Source: Isoetes taiwanensis
Lineage: Eukaryota; Streptophyta; Lycopodiopsida; Isoetales; Isoetaceae
Length of the DNA stretch: 64,000 nt
Direction of reading: 5' to 3'
Assembly: GCA_021234155.1 (NCBI GenBank)
Contig: JAJEKV010000046.1
Span: forward strand, 1,258,280 to 1,322,279
The stretch's first letter is position 1. Every line of letters begins with the position of its first letter. The position numbers were made by a program, and so were the translations under genes. Below the pieces are notes generated by a model. The model had not been told where the DNA came from. It saw only the letters and a program-made list of their open reading frames with translations, and did not search any database. Positions 24,124 through 35,070 of this stretch are shown here, piece by piece.

Positions 24124-24247
24124 CAACAAAGAGGACAGAAATGAGCTTGAGATACAGTATCTAAATTCCCTCCACAAATTCTATGGCAGCTCCAACAAAG
24201 AGGACAAAAACGAGCTTAAGATACAGTGTCTAAATTCCCTCCACAAA
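24124..24247. repeat. 69-bp direct repeat upstream of the HUH gene
   Basis: CAACAAAGAGGACA begins at 24124 and 24193. Both copies continue with GAGCTT-AGATACAGT and TCTAAATTCCCTCCACAAA. The pair lies about 120 bases 5' of the HUH coding region, in the position where iterated Rep-binding sites occur in other HUH replicons, but that role is only inference. Confidence 0.75.
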
Positions 24248-24309
24248 ACTCCTATGAAAACTTCAACAATACATAACATACAGACCTGCGCTCTGACTTA
24301 CTTCCTATG

Positions 24310-25240
24310 AATCGAAGACATGCCGACGTCGCATAGCCGCCAACGTGCACCATCAAATCCGACATGTGGAACTCTAGTTACGCCTTCGTCTCCATGATTG
24401 GGCTCACTTGCCTCCTGTTCGTCCCATGCCACAAAGGAATTTTCGACCCAAAAACCAAACCCTGGCCTCCACCATCACAAAATACGTCTTTCTACACAAT
24501 ACCTTCTCAAAACCATTGCAAATCTTATGTTATACAATACTCCTTTCACATTTTTTACACAGTGTTAAACTTGAAGTGAATTGGATTAAATGGATTTTTA
24601 TCATCTACGGAGACCAATAGCCCTCACTAGGAGAGGAATGCATTACCTAAAATACTAAAGCATAAGCACAAAGAGGGTCAGATTTCTATACTACAAGGGT
24701 TGATTAATCACGCAAGCTATTTGTAAGAGGCCAATGCATTTGTTTATTATATTGAATCCGATAGGCCATTTTGGCGTACATGGATCACAAACTTCAATTC
24801 AATTCCAAGAACTTACCTATAAATTATACTCATTCTCATTTACACTTCAGGATAAAGATTAATGAGGAAATGCTAACTATGAGACACGCACTTGCACTAC
24901 TGTGCAACACGCATTCCTATAATACGAGATATGGACATGATAAGATAACCAATGCACCAACATGTTACCAAGCAGATCACACTGTTGAAATGGAGGGTAA
25001 CTTATTTATTTTTTTTATTGCAGTAGGTAGATGAATTCATTGAGAGAGAAAGCAGATTTTATGCCACCTAAAGTTTATCTGTCTGGTGCAAACGTGGCAC
25101 TAAGACATGCACCATGCCACTTGTCCCGGTGTCCTTCATCTAAATCCGTTCCATCTACTACAAAATATTCTATGTCTTCGTTTGCCATAGGCATTGCATT
25201 TTGGAGCCCAATTCAGAGCAAGCATCTAACAATTCCGCCT
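24310..25240. other. Intergenic region before the membrane-protein gene
   Basis: AT-rich, no supportable gene. The last 200-300 bases should contain the promoter of the 25248 gene, but I see no clear TATA box that decides a start. Confidence 0.5.
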
Positions 25241-25247
25241 TTGAATT

Positions 25248-26908
25248 ATGGTTAAGTTGGCAACAGTCAGAAAGGGCAGGCTCTATGGCCCTGGAGCTCA
25301 TAGGGACTGGCTTGAATCAGTTAATGCTTTTCTTTACCTAGCTGCTGCAATTTTGCTCCTGGCTGGCCTTGTCCTTCAGCTCCCTGCATACAATGGAAAA
25401 TTGGGACTCATCCTCTTGCTTGTGTCTATGATTGTCATCTTTTTTGTGAACTTGCATGATCTTTATGCGCATGTAGCTGCAGTGAATTATCGGTCAGATT
25501 TGATGAAGCTGGATGTTCAGCTTATTATGGTTGAGATCTTGGCTCCTATAGTGCAGAGCATTGGGTCTTTGCTAATTTTGGTGGGAGTTGTGTTCTTGAT
25601 GCTGGTAAGAACTACTTGGCTGGCTTTTTTAAAGCTTTCATAGATTTCAGACTATCATAGATTTTGTTATAGAGATCAAAATTCTTTTGTCTTTTAGATT
25701 TTAGTTGGTAAGTGTCCTTGATGCCTTTGTTGTGCATGTACCTTAGGTCAAGTCTGAGTTTAATTTTAAGAATACATTTGATTTGCTCCTTTTGCCAGAC
25801 ATCAAGAGGAAGGTACTCTAGGCAGAGCAAAGAAGCTATGGCGATTCATGCATCAAGACTCTTAATAGCAGGACCAGCATTATGGCTGTTAGGATCAATT
25901 CATAACTCCTTCCAGGTATTTGAGCGAGCTGGCTTACAGGCGCAAGCGATGCAGAGATCGGTGGCAGTTCCGTTTTTGATTGGAAGCGCACTTTTGCTCG
26001 TGGGAGGAGTTCTAGGTCTTAATACTTGGCCAACTATTGCAGCTCATAGGGCACAGGTAAGTCGTTCACAGGCGTTTTTCCAACTTTGGGGTTCAATATG
26101 GTTCTTAAAAGTGTTTGTCAAAGAGGTTTGATATTGTAGGATTAGGATGATGTAAGATGTTGATAATGAGCTGCTTTGTGTGATGTTTTTGGAGTTGCTT
26201 TGCTCCGTCGATGAATGAGTAGATTTAGAGAAAAGGTGGATGTCTGAGATGATATTTGATGTTGATAACAGTTGCTCGTTTGATGTTGGTAGTGAGCTGC
26301 TTTGCACTGTTGATGAATGGGTAGATTAGAGCAATCTGGCTGTCTGGCAAGGCTGGATGTCTGAGTTTAGCTTGAAGCCTTTTTTTCTTTTCTTTCTTTC
26401 TCCGAGTAATGCTACTTTGTTTGTGATACACAAATACTACAAGTTTTAGCAAGCTTGATGTTCGAGTTTTGAGTAATTTAGAGGCAAGTCCTGGTATTAA
26501 AGAGTGGTCTTTGTTGTTTCCTTTGTATGATGCTTGTAAGTCTGTTGAGATAAGTAAACAGAGTGGTGGTCTTGTTGGTTCCTTCTTTGTATGATGCTTG
26601 TATCAGGTGATCTTAATAATATTGGGTTATGTGATCAGAGGACGGCAACATGGTTTGCAATATGGGGAGCTGGAGTTATTTTGTTGGGAGCTATCATGAA
26701 TGCCGTAAAAGTAATGCAGCTGCAAGGGTTAGAGAGACAGGGGTATGCCCTTGAGCCCTTGAGAGGAGGTGCTGAAGAAAAGCTGTGGAGAGAACGTGAA
26801 GGAAGAGAGCCTTTCATTGAAGGTGTGGCCAAGCATCGAGCTGATACTTCCTACATCGAAGGTGGCGTTAAAGAGCCTGTTTTGCATTCTGCAGAACGCC
26901 TTTATTAG
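25248..26908 (+). CDS. Six-membrane-segment plant protein, three exons
   Basis: CDS join 25248-25604, 25799-26056, 26639-26908; 294 residues. Donors are CTG|GTAAGA and CAG|GTAAGT, acceptors TTTGCCAG| and GATCAG|; all joins are phase 0 and restore one frame. Predicted membrane segments at about residues 27-46, 52-70, 93-119, 140-156, 174-193 and 211-230. The N-terminus is short and basic (MVKLATVRKGRLYGPGAHRD) and the C-terminal 60 residues are hydrophilic, with an EEKLWREREGRE stretch. I recognise it as an uncharacterised plant integral membrane protein but not its function. An earlier acceptor at 26606 would put exon 3 out of frame. AATAAA near 27016 is a plausible polyadenylation signal. 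The frame is undamaged, unlike its neighbours, so it is probably expressed. Confidence 0.85.
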
Positions 26909-28166
26909 CGCTTTTGCCTTTACATTTTACCATATTCCAAGCCTTTAGAGCTATAATTCTTTATGGATAAGGAGTTTGGCTGCTTGCTTCCTTGTAAGAA
27001 TGTAAATTCTTTATAAATAAAAGATGTCCTCTTTCTGTAATCCCTGGATGAGGAGTTAGGCTGCTTGCTTCCTTGTAAGAATGTATCTTATATAAATAAA
27101 GGAGTTCCGAGTTGGAACTAGTCTTACAAATATAAAGGTTCTGTGTAATCTGTTTTTGAGTTTAAATAAATAATGTGGTCTGATTATAAATGATTCCTGA
27201 CTTTCTGTTTTTAGTTGGATATAAAGGAGGTCCTCTTTTTGTTTGAATGAACTTAAGTAAAGGAGGTCCTTTGTGTAAAACGAATTGATTGGTTCTGGTT
27301 GAAGTTCAAATGGATTTGGGGCATGGATGGAGGCAGGCATGACATGTTATTTAAGTCAGTATATAGCCTAGATCACTGTTGGGCAAATTTTGGGGTAGAG
27401 AAGGTTTGTTATGGTTGAAACTAAGAATTTTTGGTTGAGTTCGCGCATTGCAAGAAAAATTTTGGTAGATTTTTATTCATATTTGTTTAGAATAATACAA
27501 AATTTTGATTGGGAATAGAAAATATTTGGCTATTTAATGAAAGTAGGAAAAATTTGGTTGGGTTTAAAAACTTTGCCCACACTGGCCTAGATAGAGGCAT
27601 GACATGTCACTAAGGGTCATGTCCTAATTTCAACGTTCCATCTTGTGGATGCATGTACCTTTTGTTATCATTCTTCACTTATCAATACTACATGCTTACT
27701 CCATACATCATTGTTATTATGTTCTATGTTGTTTAGATGGTAGTATTAGAGCAGGCGAATGTGTAATAACAGAAAACAATAGCAAAAGCAAATAGAAAGC
27801 TATAGCAAAAGCAAGAAATGCGCAATAAAAGAAAGCAACAGCAAAAGCAAGAAATTAGGTTCATCTCCCATTGTTGAGAGAACCAAATGAGTAGTAGAAA
27901 GCAAAAGCAAAGGCAGGAGATTAGGGTTCGTCTTGCATTTTTTAGAGTGAATCGAAGAAAGAAACAATGAAGGCAGGAGATTAGGGTTCATCTTGCATTG
28001 TTGAGAGTGAACCAAAGGGTGATTCAAAGCTACATAATAGGCAGTCACGTAAAGCAACATCTCCAAGGAGAAGTGTCTTTCAACTAGTCTCCTCCTTCAG
28101 TACTATTGTTACGCATTCGAATCTCAAACTTTCCTGTTCGAATGTTTTCGAAACCATTGTCTACTA
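26909..28166. other. 3' region of the gene and AGCAAAAGCAA-rich repeat
   Basis: Near-duplicate blocks 'GGCTGCTTGCTTCCTTGTAAGAATGTA' type occur at about 26978 and 27058, each followed by an AATAAA. From 27775 to 28020 there are degenerate repeats of AGCAAAAGCAAG and of GGAGATTAGGGTTCATCTTGCATT (three copies). The copy at 27850-27880 is also found beside the second rRNA piece at about 63188-63226. No gene seen. Confidence 0.6.
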
Positions 28167-29579
28167 GCAGAGGTACAAATTTGTGGATTGTGCAATTTCG
28201 TCTTTGAGAGAGATGGCAAATTTCTACACAGGGTATGGAGACGTTAAGCTCCAATTGATCTTAATGAGAGGATCATCCTGAAAAGTAGTAAATGGCACAG
28301 AGGTCAAACCATTAGATGCTGCAAAATTAACAGAATGGAGCAGAGAAATAGAAAGGCCAGCACCAATAGGAGAGGAATATGTTCACCTTCTAGATTTGAA
28401 TGCACTAACCCATTCTATTGGGGAGGCACTGGCGAAATCATTTGTAGGCACAGGAAAGACTTGTGAATTGTTTTTAAGGAAAAAGCTCTTTGCATTAGTA
28501 AACAAAGTTTAAACTGAAACGCATTATTTTGCTTTAAATGCACTTTGAAAAAGAATCCTTGAAAGATTCTCTAAAAATTCCAAAAAAATATGCATTTTCG
28601 TGGTCTATTTATGACATTGTCACATTTTCAACATCTTAGATGGTCCTTAACCTAGCTTACATGCAAAATTGTTTGATATCCCATTTTGGACCCCTAGTTT
28701 GATAAGAGAAATTCTAACAAAACAAAGGCTAAAAAAATTAACATAGAAACAAACAATAAGTGCACTAGAGCGGCAAAAGGTATTGTATTCAAAGTTTCCA
28801 AAATCATTTTAATATTATGAACAAAATTGTAAAAAATTGTCCAATCAAATGCAATAAAATTAGCCTTCAAGTCATTGTTTATAGTAGAGCGAATATTGTT
28901 TTTATAACGCATTTCCTTAAGATCTAAAATGATACTACTCACGATAAAAGTTTGGACAAATAGCCTTTGTGGACAATTCAATTTAGTTGTGTAATTTTTT
29001 GGAGCTCTTTCATGTAGAAGGACAATAGGGAGCTGATATAATGGCATTGACAATTTCAATGTGAATGAAAACTTCAATAAGAAGAAACTTGATTGGTTTA
29101 TTTTTGAAACACGTGACCAATTTTCTTAATCTTTGGGCCAGTCTAATCAAACATTGATTTTTCTGCATCTTACCATCATCGATGTGACGCAATAGGCTAT
29201 CTTGAAGTCCAACATAACCTTCTGCAACAATGCGAGAATCCCTATCCGCATTTCCCGCATCAACGAGCCCCCTTTCATACCTATGTTTTTTTTTCCCTCT
29301 CCCATCGACTTACCCCCTCATGACTCGGTATGGTGTGAAATGGAAAAACCCATATATTTGATATGCGTATATGTATGTTTTTGCTTAAAAAAAAAAACCT
29401 AAAGGTCATCCAAATGAGTTGCGTGATTACTAACTATAAACCCCCCCTTGCACCAGGTTAGTCCAGTACCTATAAATCAAGAACATTTAAACGACCAATA
29501 TTGTCGCTGCCAACATAGCCATGTTTTCCACGTACACTTTGATCATTACCACTACAGAATGCTTTCTGACCCTATGATG
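28167..29579 (+). repeat. 1.41-kb direct repeat, left copy
   Basis: Begins GCAGAGGTACAA and ends CCCTATGATG, aligning almost colinearly with 31209-32619. Its right edge joins mitochondrial rRNA sequence directly. It has no TG...CA ends, no primer site and no coding frame, so it is not an obvious LTR. Confidence 0.9.
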
Positions 29580-29816
29580 CAATCCATTAGTAACGGCGAG
29601 CGAAAGTGGATTGGGCTTGGTGAGAAGGCGGTGGGCCTCATTCATCCGAAAAGCGCGAAGAGGTTGGAAAATCTTGCCAAAGGAGGTGATAGCCCTGTAT
29701 ATTGTTCCCATGGTCTTTCCCAAACAGTAAAACGCGGATACCGTGTTTGAATATCGCAACAAGCAAGGGGGACCGCCCTCTAAGCCTAAGTCTTCCTCAA
29801 TGACCGATAGCGCACG

Positions 29817-29847
<31 letters not shown>

Positions 29848-31208
29848 AGAACAGGGAGTGAAATAGAGAACTGAAATCCGATGCCGACCATCAGTCGAAG
29901 GAGAAGAGAGTGAACTCTAACGGCGTACCTTTCGCATAATGGGTCAGCGAGTAAACGGAAACAGCAGCTTAAGCCATTAGGTGTAGGCGCAATGAGAATG
30001 GCTAGTTGTTTCTGTTTGACCCGAAACCGATCGATCTAGCCACGAGCAGGTTGAAGAGAGCTATAACAGGCCTTCGAGGACCGAACCCACGTATGTAGCA
30101 GAATACGGGGACGACTCGTGGCTAGGGGTGAAAGGCCAACCAAGATCGGATATAGCTGGTTTTCCGCGAAATCTATTGAGGTAGAGCGTATATACAATGA
30201 TGGCCTGAGGTAGAGCACTCCATGGGCTAGGGTGGCCCCAAGCTTGACCAACCCCAAGGAAACTCCGAATACAGGCCAACCATGAGTACAGACAGACTTC
30301 AGGTGCTAAGATCCGAAGTCAAGAGGGAAACAACCCAGATCATACGCTTAAGGTCCCCAAGCCATTACTTAGTGGAAAAGGAAGTGATTAAGCGATGACA
30401 ACCAGGAGGTGGGCTTGGAAGCATCCATCCTTCGAAGACAGCGTAATAGCTCACTGGTCTAGCTTAATGGCACCAAAGATGTCTCGGGGCTTAAGTGATT
30501 CACCAAAGTGAGCAGAACGTTCCGTAAATCAAGGAAGGCGGTTGGTAACAACTACTGAAGATCACAGAAGTGGGAATGCTGACATCAATAACGGGAAATC
30601 ATGTGGAAAACACGATCGCCAAAAGCTCCAGGGTTTCTGCGTTAAGTCAATCTACACAGAGTGAATCAGTCCCTAAGGAACCCCTGACAGGGCGAATGAT
30701 GGGTACACGAGAGTGACGAAGTTGCTTCACTGAATTAGGAAGAATCGGATGATGGGGCATGGCTTCGACTTTCAGGAAAGAACCTCGTAGACAGAATTGT
30801 ACTCCAAACCGACACAGGTGAACAAGTGGAGTATACTAAGGCGCTTGGAAGAACCATATTGAAGGAACTGGGCAAAATGGCCCCGTAACTTCTGGATAAG
30901 GGGTGCTCTCCTATCGTGCGTGATGGAAAAGCGGCACCTACAAGGGGGTAGCGACTGTTTATTAAGAACACGGGACTCTGCTAAGTGGTAACACGATGTA
31001 TAGAGTCTGACACCTGCCCGGTGCTAGAAGGTGAAAAGGAGAAGTGTAAGCTTTGAATGGAAGCCCCGGTAAATGGCGGCAATAACTCTAACTGTTCTAA
31101 GGTAGCAAAATTCCTTGTCGCATAAGTAGCGACCCGTACGAATGGTGTAACGACTGCCCCGCTGTCTCCAACGTGGACTCGGTGAAATTGAATTCTCCGT
31201 GAAGATGT
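29580..31208 (+). rRNA. Mitochondrial 26S (LSU) rRNA fragment transferred to the nucleus
   Basis: Conserved LSU landmarks run in order: TAACGGCGAGCGAAAG, GTACCGTGAGGGAAAGG, ATAATGGGTCAGCGAG, GGTTGAAGAGAG, GGATATAGCTGGTTTTC, GCGTAATAGCTCACTGGTC, GGTAGCGACTGTTTA, CCTAAGGTAGCAAAATTCC and GTGAAATTGAATTCTCC. The wording (for example CCGCCCTCTAAGCCTAAG and GATCGATCTAGCC) is that of plant mitochondrial 26S, not plastid 23S. Both ends of the gene are missing and several internal stretches are deleted, so it cannot be functional. It stops at GTGAAGATG, just before the peptidyl-transferase half. Confidence 0.93.
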
Positions 31209-32619
31209 GCAGAGGTACAATACAAATATGTGGATTGCGCAATTTCGTCTTTGAGAGAGATGGAAAATTTCTACACAGGGTATGGAGAGGTTAAGCTCCA
31301 ACTAATCTTAATGAGAGGATCATCCTGAAAAGAAGTAAATGGCACAGAGGCCAACCCATTAGATGCTCCAAAATTAACAAAATGGAGCAGAGAAACAGAA
31401 AGGCCAGTACCAGTAGGAGAGGAATATGTTCACCTTCTAGATCTGAATGCACTAACCCATTCTACTAGGGAGGCACTGGCAAAATCATTTGTAGGCACAG
31501 GAAAGACATGTGAATTGTTTTTAAAGCAAAAGCTCTTTGCATTAGTAAATAAAGTTTAAACTGAAACGCATTATTTTGCTTTAAATGCACTTTGAAAAAG
31601 AATCCTTGAAAGATTCCCTAAAAATTAAAAAAAAGATGCATTTACGTGATCTATTTATGACAATTGTGACATTTTTACCAATTTAGACACTATTTTTTTG
31701 AGCTTGACTTGAACCTGGCTTACATGCAAAATTGTTTGATATCCCGTTTTGGCCCCCTAGTTTGGTAAGAGATTCTAACCCAAAAAAGGCTCAAAAATTT
31801 AACATAGAGACAAACAACAAGTGCACTAGAGCGGCAAAGAGGTATTATATTCAAAGTTTTCAAAAACACCATAATATTATGAACAAAATTGTAAAAAAGT
31901 GCCCAATCAAATACAATAACTTCAAGTCATTGTTTATAGTGAGCGAATAATGATTTTATAAACGCATTTCCTTTAAATTTAAAATGGTGCCCAAGGTATA
32001 AAAGTTTGGACAAATAGCCTTCATGGACAATTCAATTTGTTGTGTAATTCTTTGGATCTCTTTCATGCAGAAGGCCAATAGGGAGCTGATATAATGGCAT
32101 TGACAATTTCAATGTGAATGAAAACTTCAATAAGAAGAAACTTGATTGGTCCATTTTTGAAATACATGATCAATTTTCTTAATCTTTGGGCCATTTTGAT
32201 CAAACATTGAATTTTCTGCATCTTACCATCATCGATGTGATGCAATAGACTGTCTTGAAGTCCTGCATAACCTTATGCAACAATGGGAGAATTCTTATCT
32301 GCATTTAACGGATCAAAGAGCCCCAAGAATCAAAGAACCCATATCTATGTTTTTGTCCTCCTCCCATCAACTTACCCCCTCATGACTCGGTATGGTGTGA
32401 AATGGAAAAAACCATCTTTGATATGTGTATATGTATGTTTTTAAAGATCATCCAAATGAGTTGCATGATTACTAACTATAAACCCCCCTTGCACCAGGTT
32501 AGTCCACTACCTATAAATCAAGAACATTTAAATGACCAATATTGTCGCTACCAACGTAGTCATGTTTCCACGTACACTTTGATCACTACCACTACAGAAT
32601 GCTTCTTCACCCTATGATG
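31209..32619 (+). repeat. 1.41-kb direct repeat, right copy
   Basis: Matches 28167-29579 with scattered substitutions and small indels. The left junction to rRNA shows short similarity to the lost rRNA continuation (AGATG followed by an AG-GTAC-AA pattern), consistent with a microhomology join. Confidence 0.9.
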
Positions 32620-33130
32620 TAATGAAAAATGATGAGATCATATCTCACAATGTAATATGTAGCATAATAACAGGGGGTTTTTTTTATAATTTTATACGTT
32701 TTTCTCTATGGTTTTCATATGATTTGAAGGCCGTATTTTGTGGGACGTACTAATGCGTACATCTAGAGTGCGCTTAGGTTCATGGTGCTTTTTGTGTCAT
32801 TTTCCAATGGTTGCTTCCATGAATTTTTAAAAAAACATGCAAAGCTCGAGCAAGGGCATTTTAGGGTTCCAGAGCTCGAGCAAGGATACAAGGTTCAAGG
32901 GCATTTTAGGGTTTCAGAGCTCGAGCAACGATACAAGGTTCTGTGCTTCATATTTTTCTTGCAGGCGAAGGCAAAGAAAAGCTTCCAATCGATTTTCTTG
33001 GTCTATCTTGGCAGACTAAGCCGGATTTATAGCATGGTATGGATTTGGGCTTATAGGAAGGAGCGGCAGCAAGATTTCTCAAATCGTAATCTCTTACGTC
33101 GCCGCGCCTCTTACGTTGCTCGTCTCTTCT
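32620..33130. other. Spacer with a two-unit CTCGAGCAAG repeat
   Basis: AAAATGATGAGATCATA at 32626-32643 recurs beside the second rRNA piece (about 63256-63272, minus). Two to three copies of a 'GGGCATTTTAGGGTT-CAGAGCTCGAGCAA' unit lie at 32843-32940. No gene is supportable. Confidence 0.6.
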
Positions 33131-33148
33131 GTTGTTCCAACGGTTTGA

Positions 33149-33310
33149 CATGAAAAGCTCCCATGTCAGTTCTGCCACAGAGCTTCTGTCCAGAGAATCC
33201 AGCCCGTTTCTTGGAATAAAGAACCAGCATTCTATCTACCGTATTAGGCTAAGGGCTGTAGGGTTTGCTTGTGAGCACATCAATGGCAGCAATCGTCTCC
33301 ACATCCAGGT
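33149..33310 (+). other. Possible coding exon, unidentified
   Basis: From ATG 33149 an open frame (MKSSHVSSATELLSRESS...) runs to CATCCAG|GTAAAGG near 33308, a good splice-donor match. Residue composition is Ser/Arg-rich at the start, as in some organelle presequences. No family is recognised and no second exon is identified. Confidence 0.25.
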
Positions 33311-33561
33311 AAAGGTATTTCCGCTTTATCAAATTTAGGATTCCAAGCATGCTTCTGATTCAGATAGCATGTACAAATTGCAGCTAGCTTTGTGTGGTGA
33401 TGGGATCTGGAATCCGGAACTAGACCTGATTTGAAGAGTTCTATTTGGTGAGTCTTTTCCCGTTTGTTGGCCATTTGTTAAGTTTGCTCTTTGAGACACA
33501 GACATTTTTGGTTGAACTATTATCTGCACCATGCGCAGGATACTGGTTGAGTACAGCACCG

Positions 33562-34060
33562 TTATCCCCTGTATTCAGGGGAACGGAACAGGTGTCTAGG
33601 TTCAGGTGAAAGAACTTGAGAAGTCAAATCTAAAAGAACCGATGATGAGCTTGATAGATGGGTGTCATTGTTGTCAACAATCTGTCTTATCTCAGCAACA
33701 TGACCATCCACAATGGATCTCTTCTCCAAGCTTTTCATGGGAACTTCTGTCGATAACAGATGCTCAATTTTTACACAACCCTGCTTCTTGTTTGCAAGTG
33801 GAATATCAGTATGAGTAGGAATATCAGTACGAGTGGGCATTCCAATATCAGGATAGCAAGTGTCACTAGAATTTCCTGGCTTCTCAAAATGAACATCAAA
33901 TACCTCTGTCTCACTCTTTGCTATAACTATTTTTGGATTCTCAATAAGATTATTGTCAGCCTGCAAAGCATCTTTGAGCTTATCTCCTGTAGCTATCTGG
34001 CACCTACGCCATGTCCTCTTTATTGTGATATGAACCCTTTGCAGTATAAATTATGGCATC
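33562..34060 (-). CDS. Unidentified coding-like open frame on the minus strand
   Basis: A minus-strand frame stays open from about 34060 to a stop at 33562. It reads through RTWRRCQIATGDKLKDALQ and ADNNLIENPKIVIAKSETEV and ends in a serine-rich, then proline-containing tail. A short imperfect repeat RTDIPTHTDIP lies mid-way. Composition is protein-like (acidic and amide-rich, few rare residues) and longer than chance ORFs nearby. The first Met in the frame is at about 33966. It may be a terminal exon or a captured gene fragment. I do not recognise the family, and the plus-strand ORF over it looks like its shadow. Confidence 0.35.
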
Positions 34061-34199
34061 TGCAACATCTCAAGCAGCAATCACAGATAGGCAAGTTGGA
34101 ACAATGGGACATCACTAAAGTTGCCTTTGTTTCTAGTTGCTTCTCATCTCAAAGATATTTTTTCTTGTCTACTTTCTAGCTAATAGTGACACTTATTTT

Positions 34200-34305
34200 A
34201 TCATAATATGATATATAGTTTGTGTTTCTTGGCCTACATATTGCTTTTGTTTAATATGATATATTGTTTGTGTTTCTTGGCCTACATATTGCTTTTGTTA
34301 GGGCT
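34200..34305. repeat. Tandem duplication, unit about 52 bp
   Basis: GTTTGTGTTTCTTGGCCTAC and ATATTGCTTTTGTT occur twice in direct tandem with almost no divergence, indicating a recent local duplication. Confidence 0.85.
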
Positions 34306-34465
34306 AACAACTAGCATAAAACAACCATTAAACTAATTTACATAGACCATTATGCTTAATATTTTTAAATAAAAATCCCTCGTATAATATCAATTTGTTT
34401 CTGTATAATCTAATGACTTGTGTTTGTTTTTGGCCCCGAAGGGGCAAAAATTTTTTTAACCTATA

Positions 34466-34850
34466 ACACAAACCATTACATTACACGCCTTAAAATTAAA
34501 TTCCCCCTTAAACCCCCTTTTGTTTGGGTGCATATTCACACGGGGGGTGACGTAGGGCAGCGAGAGCCCTTGTAATTCAGTTTTGCACGTATAAAATCAA
34601 CACCATATAGTATATTGCCTGAAATCTTATAGTATTTTGCAAATCTTGTTATACAGTATAACAAATTCTATACATCCATACCCCACAAATGAGGAACTTT
34701 ACGTACGGTATAGATTAAGGAATAAGGGGTGAATATGCCTATCCAACAGCTCTCGTTGCCCGGAGTCACCCCCCGTGTGAATATGCACCCAAACAAAAGG
34801 GGGTTTAAGGGGGAATTTAATTTTAAGGCGTGTAATGTAATGGTTTGTGT
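34466..34850. mobile_element. Foldback MITE with 86-bp perfect terminal inverted repeats
   Basis: 34466-34551 is the exact reverse complement of 34765-34850, starting ACACAAACCATTAC and ending in GGGGGGTGAC. Weaker pairing continues inward for about 15 bases. The 213-bp centre is AT-rich without coding capacity. CTATA borders the left end and ACTATA the right end, a possible short target duplication. Superfamily is not determined. Confidence 0.9.
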
Positions 34851-34909
34851 ACTATAAATCTATATCATGAGAGGTCAAGCGGTAAAAATGTATACAGGGA
34901 AGAGAACTC

Positions 34910-35070
34910 GAGTAGTATAAATTTATACTGTCTATGAGCTCAAGCTGTATAAATTTATATCATGCACTCCACATGAAAAAGAGGGAGCAATATAAATTTA
35001 TACCGAAGTTCTTTTATAAGAGGTATAAATTTATACAACGAACTCCTTAAAGAAAAGTTTCGGTATAAAT
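34910..35070. repeat. Cluster of TATAAATTTATA palindromes
   Basis: The 12-base palindrome TATAAATTTATA occurs at about 34917, 34949, 34992 and 35024, with related GTATAAATCTAT forms at about 34852 and 35054. Spacing is about 32-43 bases, with different sequence between the copies. Confidence 0.8.

Noticed and set aside
29580-31208. Plastid 23S rRNA origin
   Set aside because: Diagnostic blocks read as plant mitochondrial 26S (for example CCGCCCTCTAAGCCTAAG and GATCGATCTAGCC), not plastid 23S.
29487-31301. Several ORFs of 70-134 codons on both strands
   Set aside because: They lie within mitochondrial 26S rRNA sequence; the rRNA landmarks explain the conservation and the ORFs are shadows.
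28167-32619. The two 1.41-kb repeats as LTRs of a retrotransposon that captured rRNA
   Set aside because: No TG...CA ends, no primer site after the left copy and no polypurine tract before the right copy; direct repeat or circle integration fits better.
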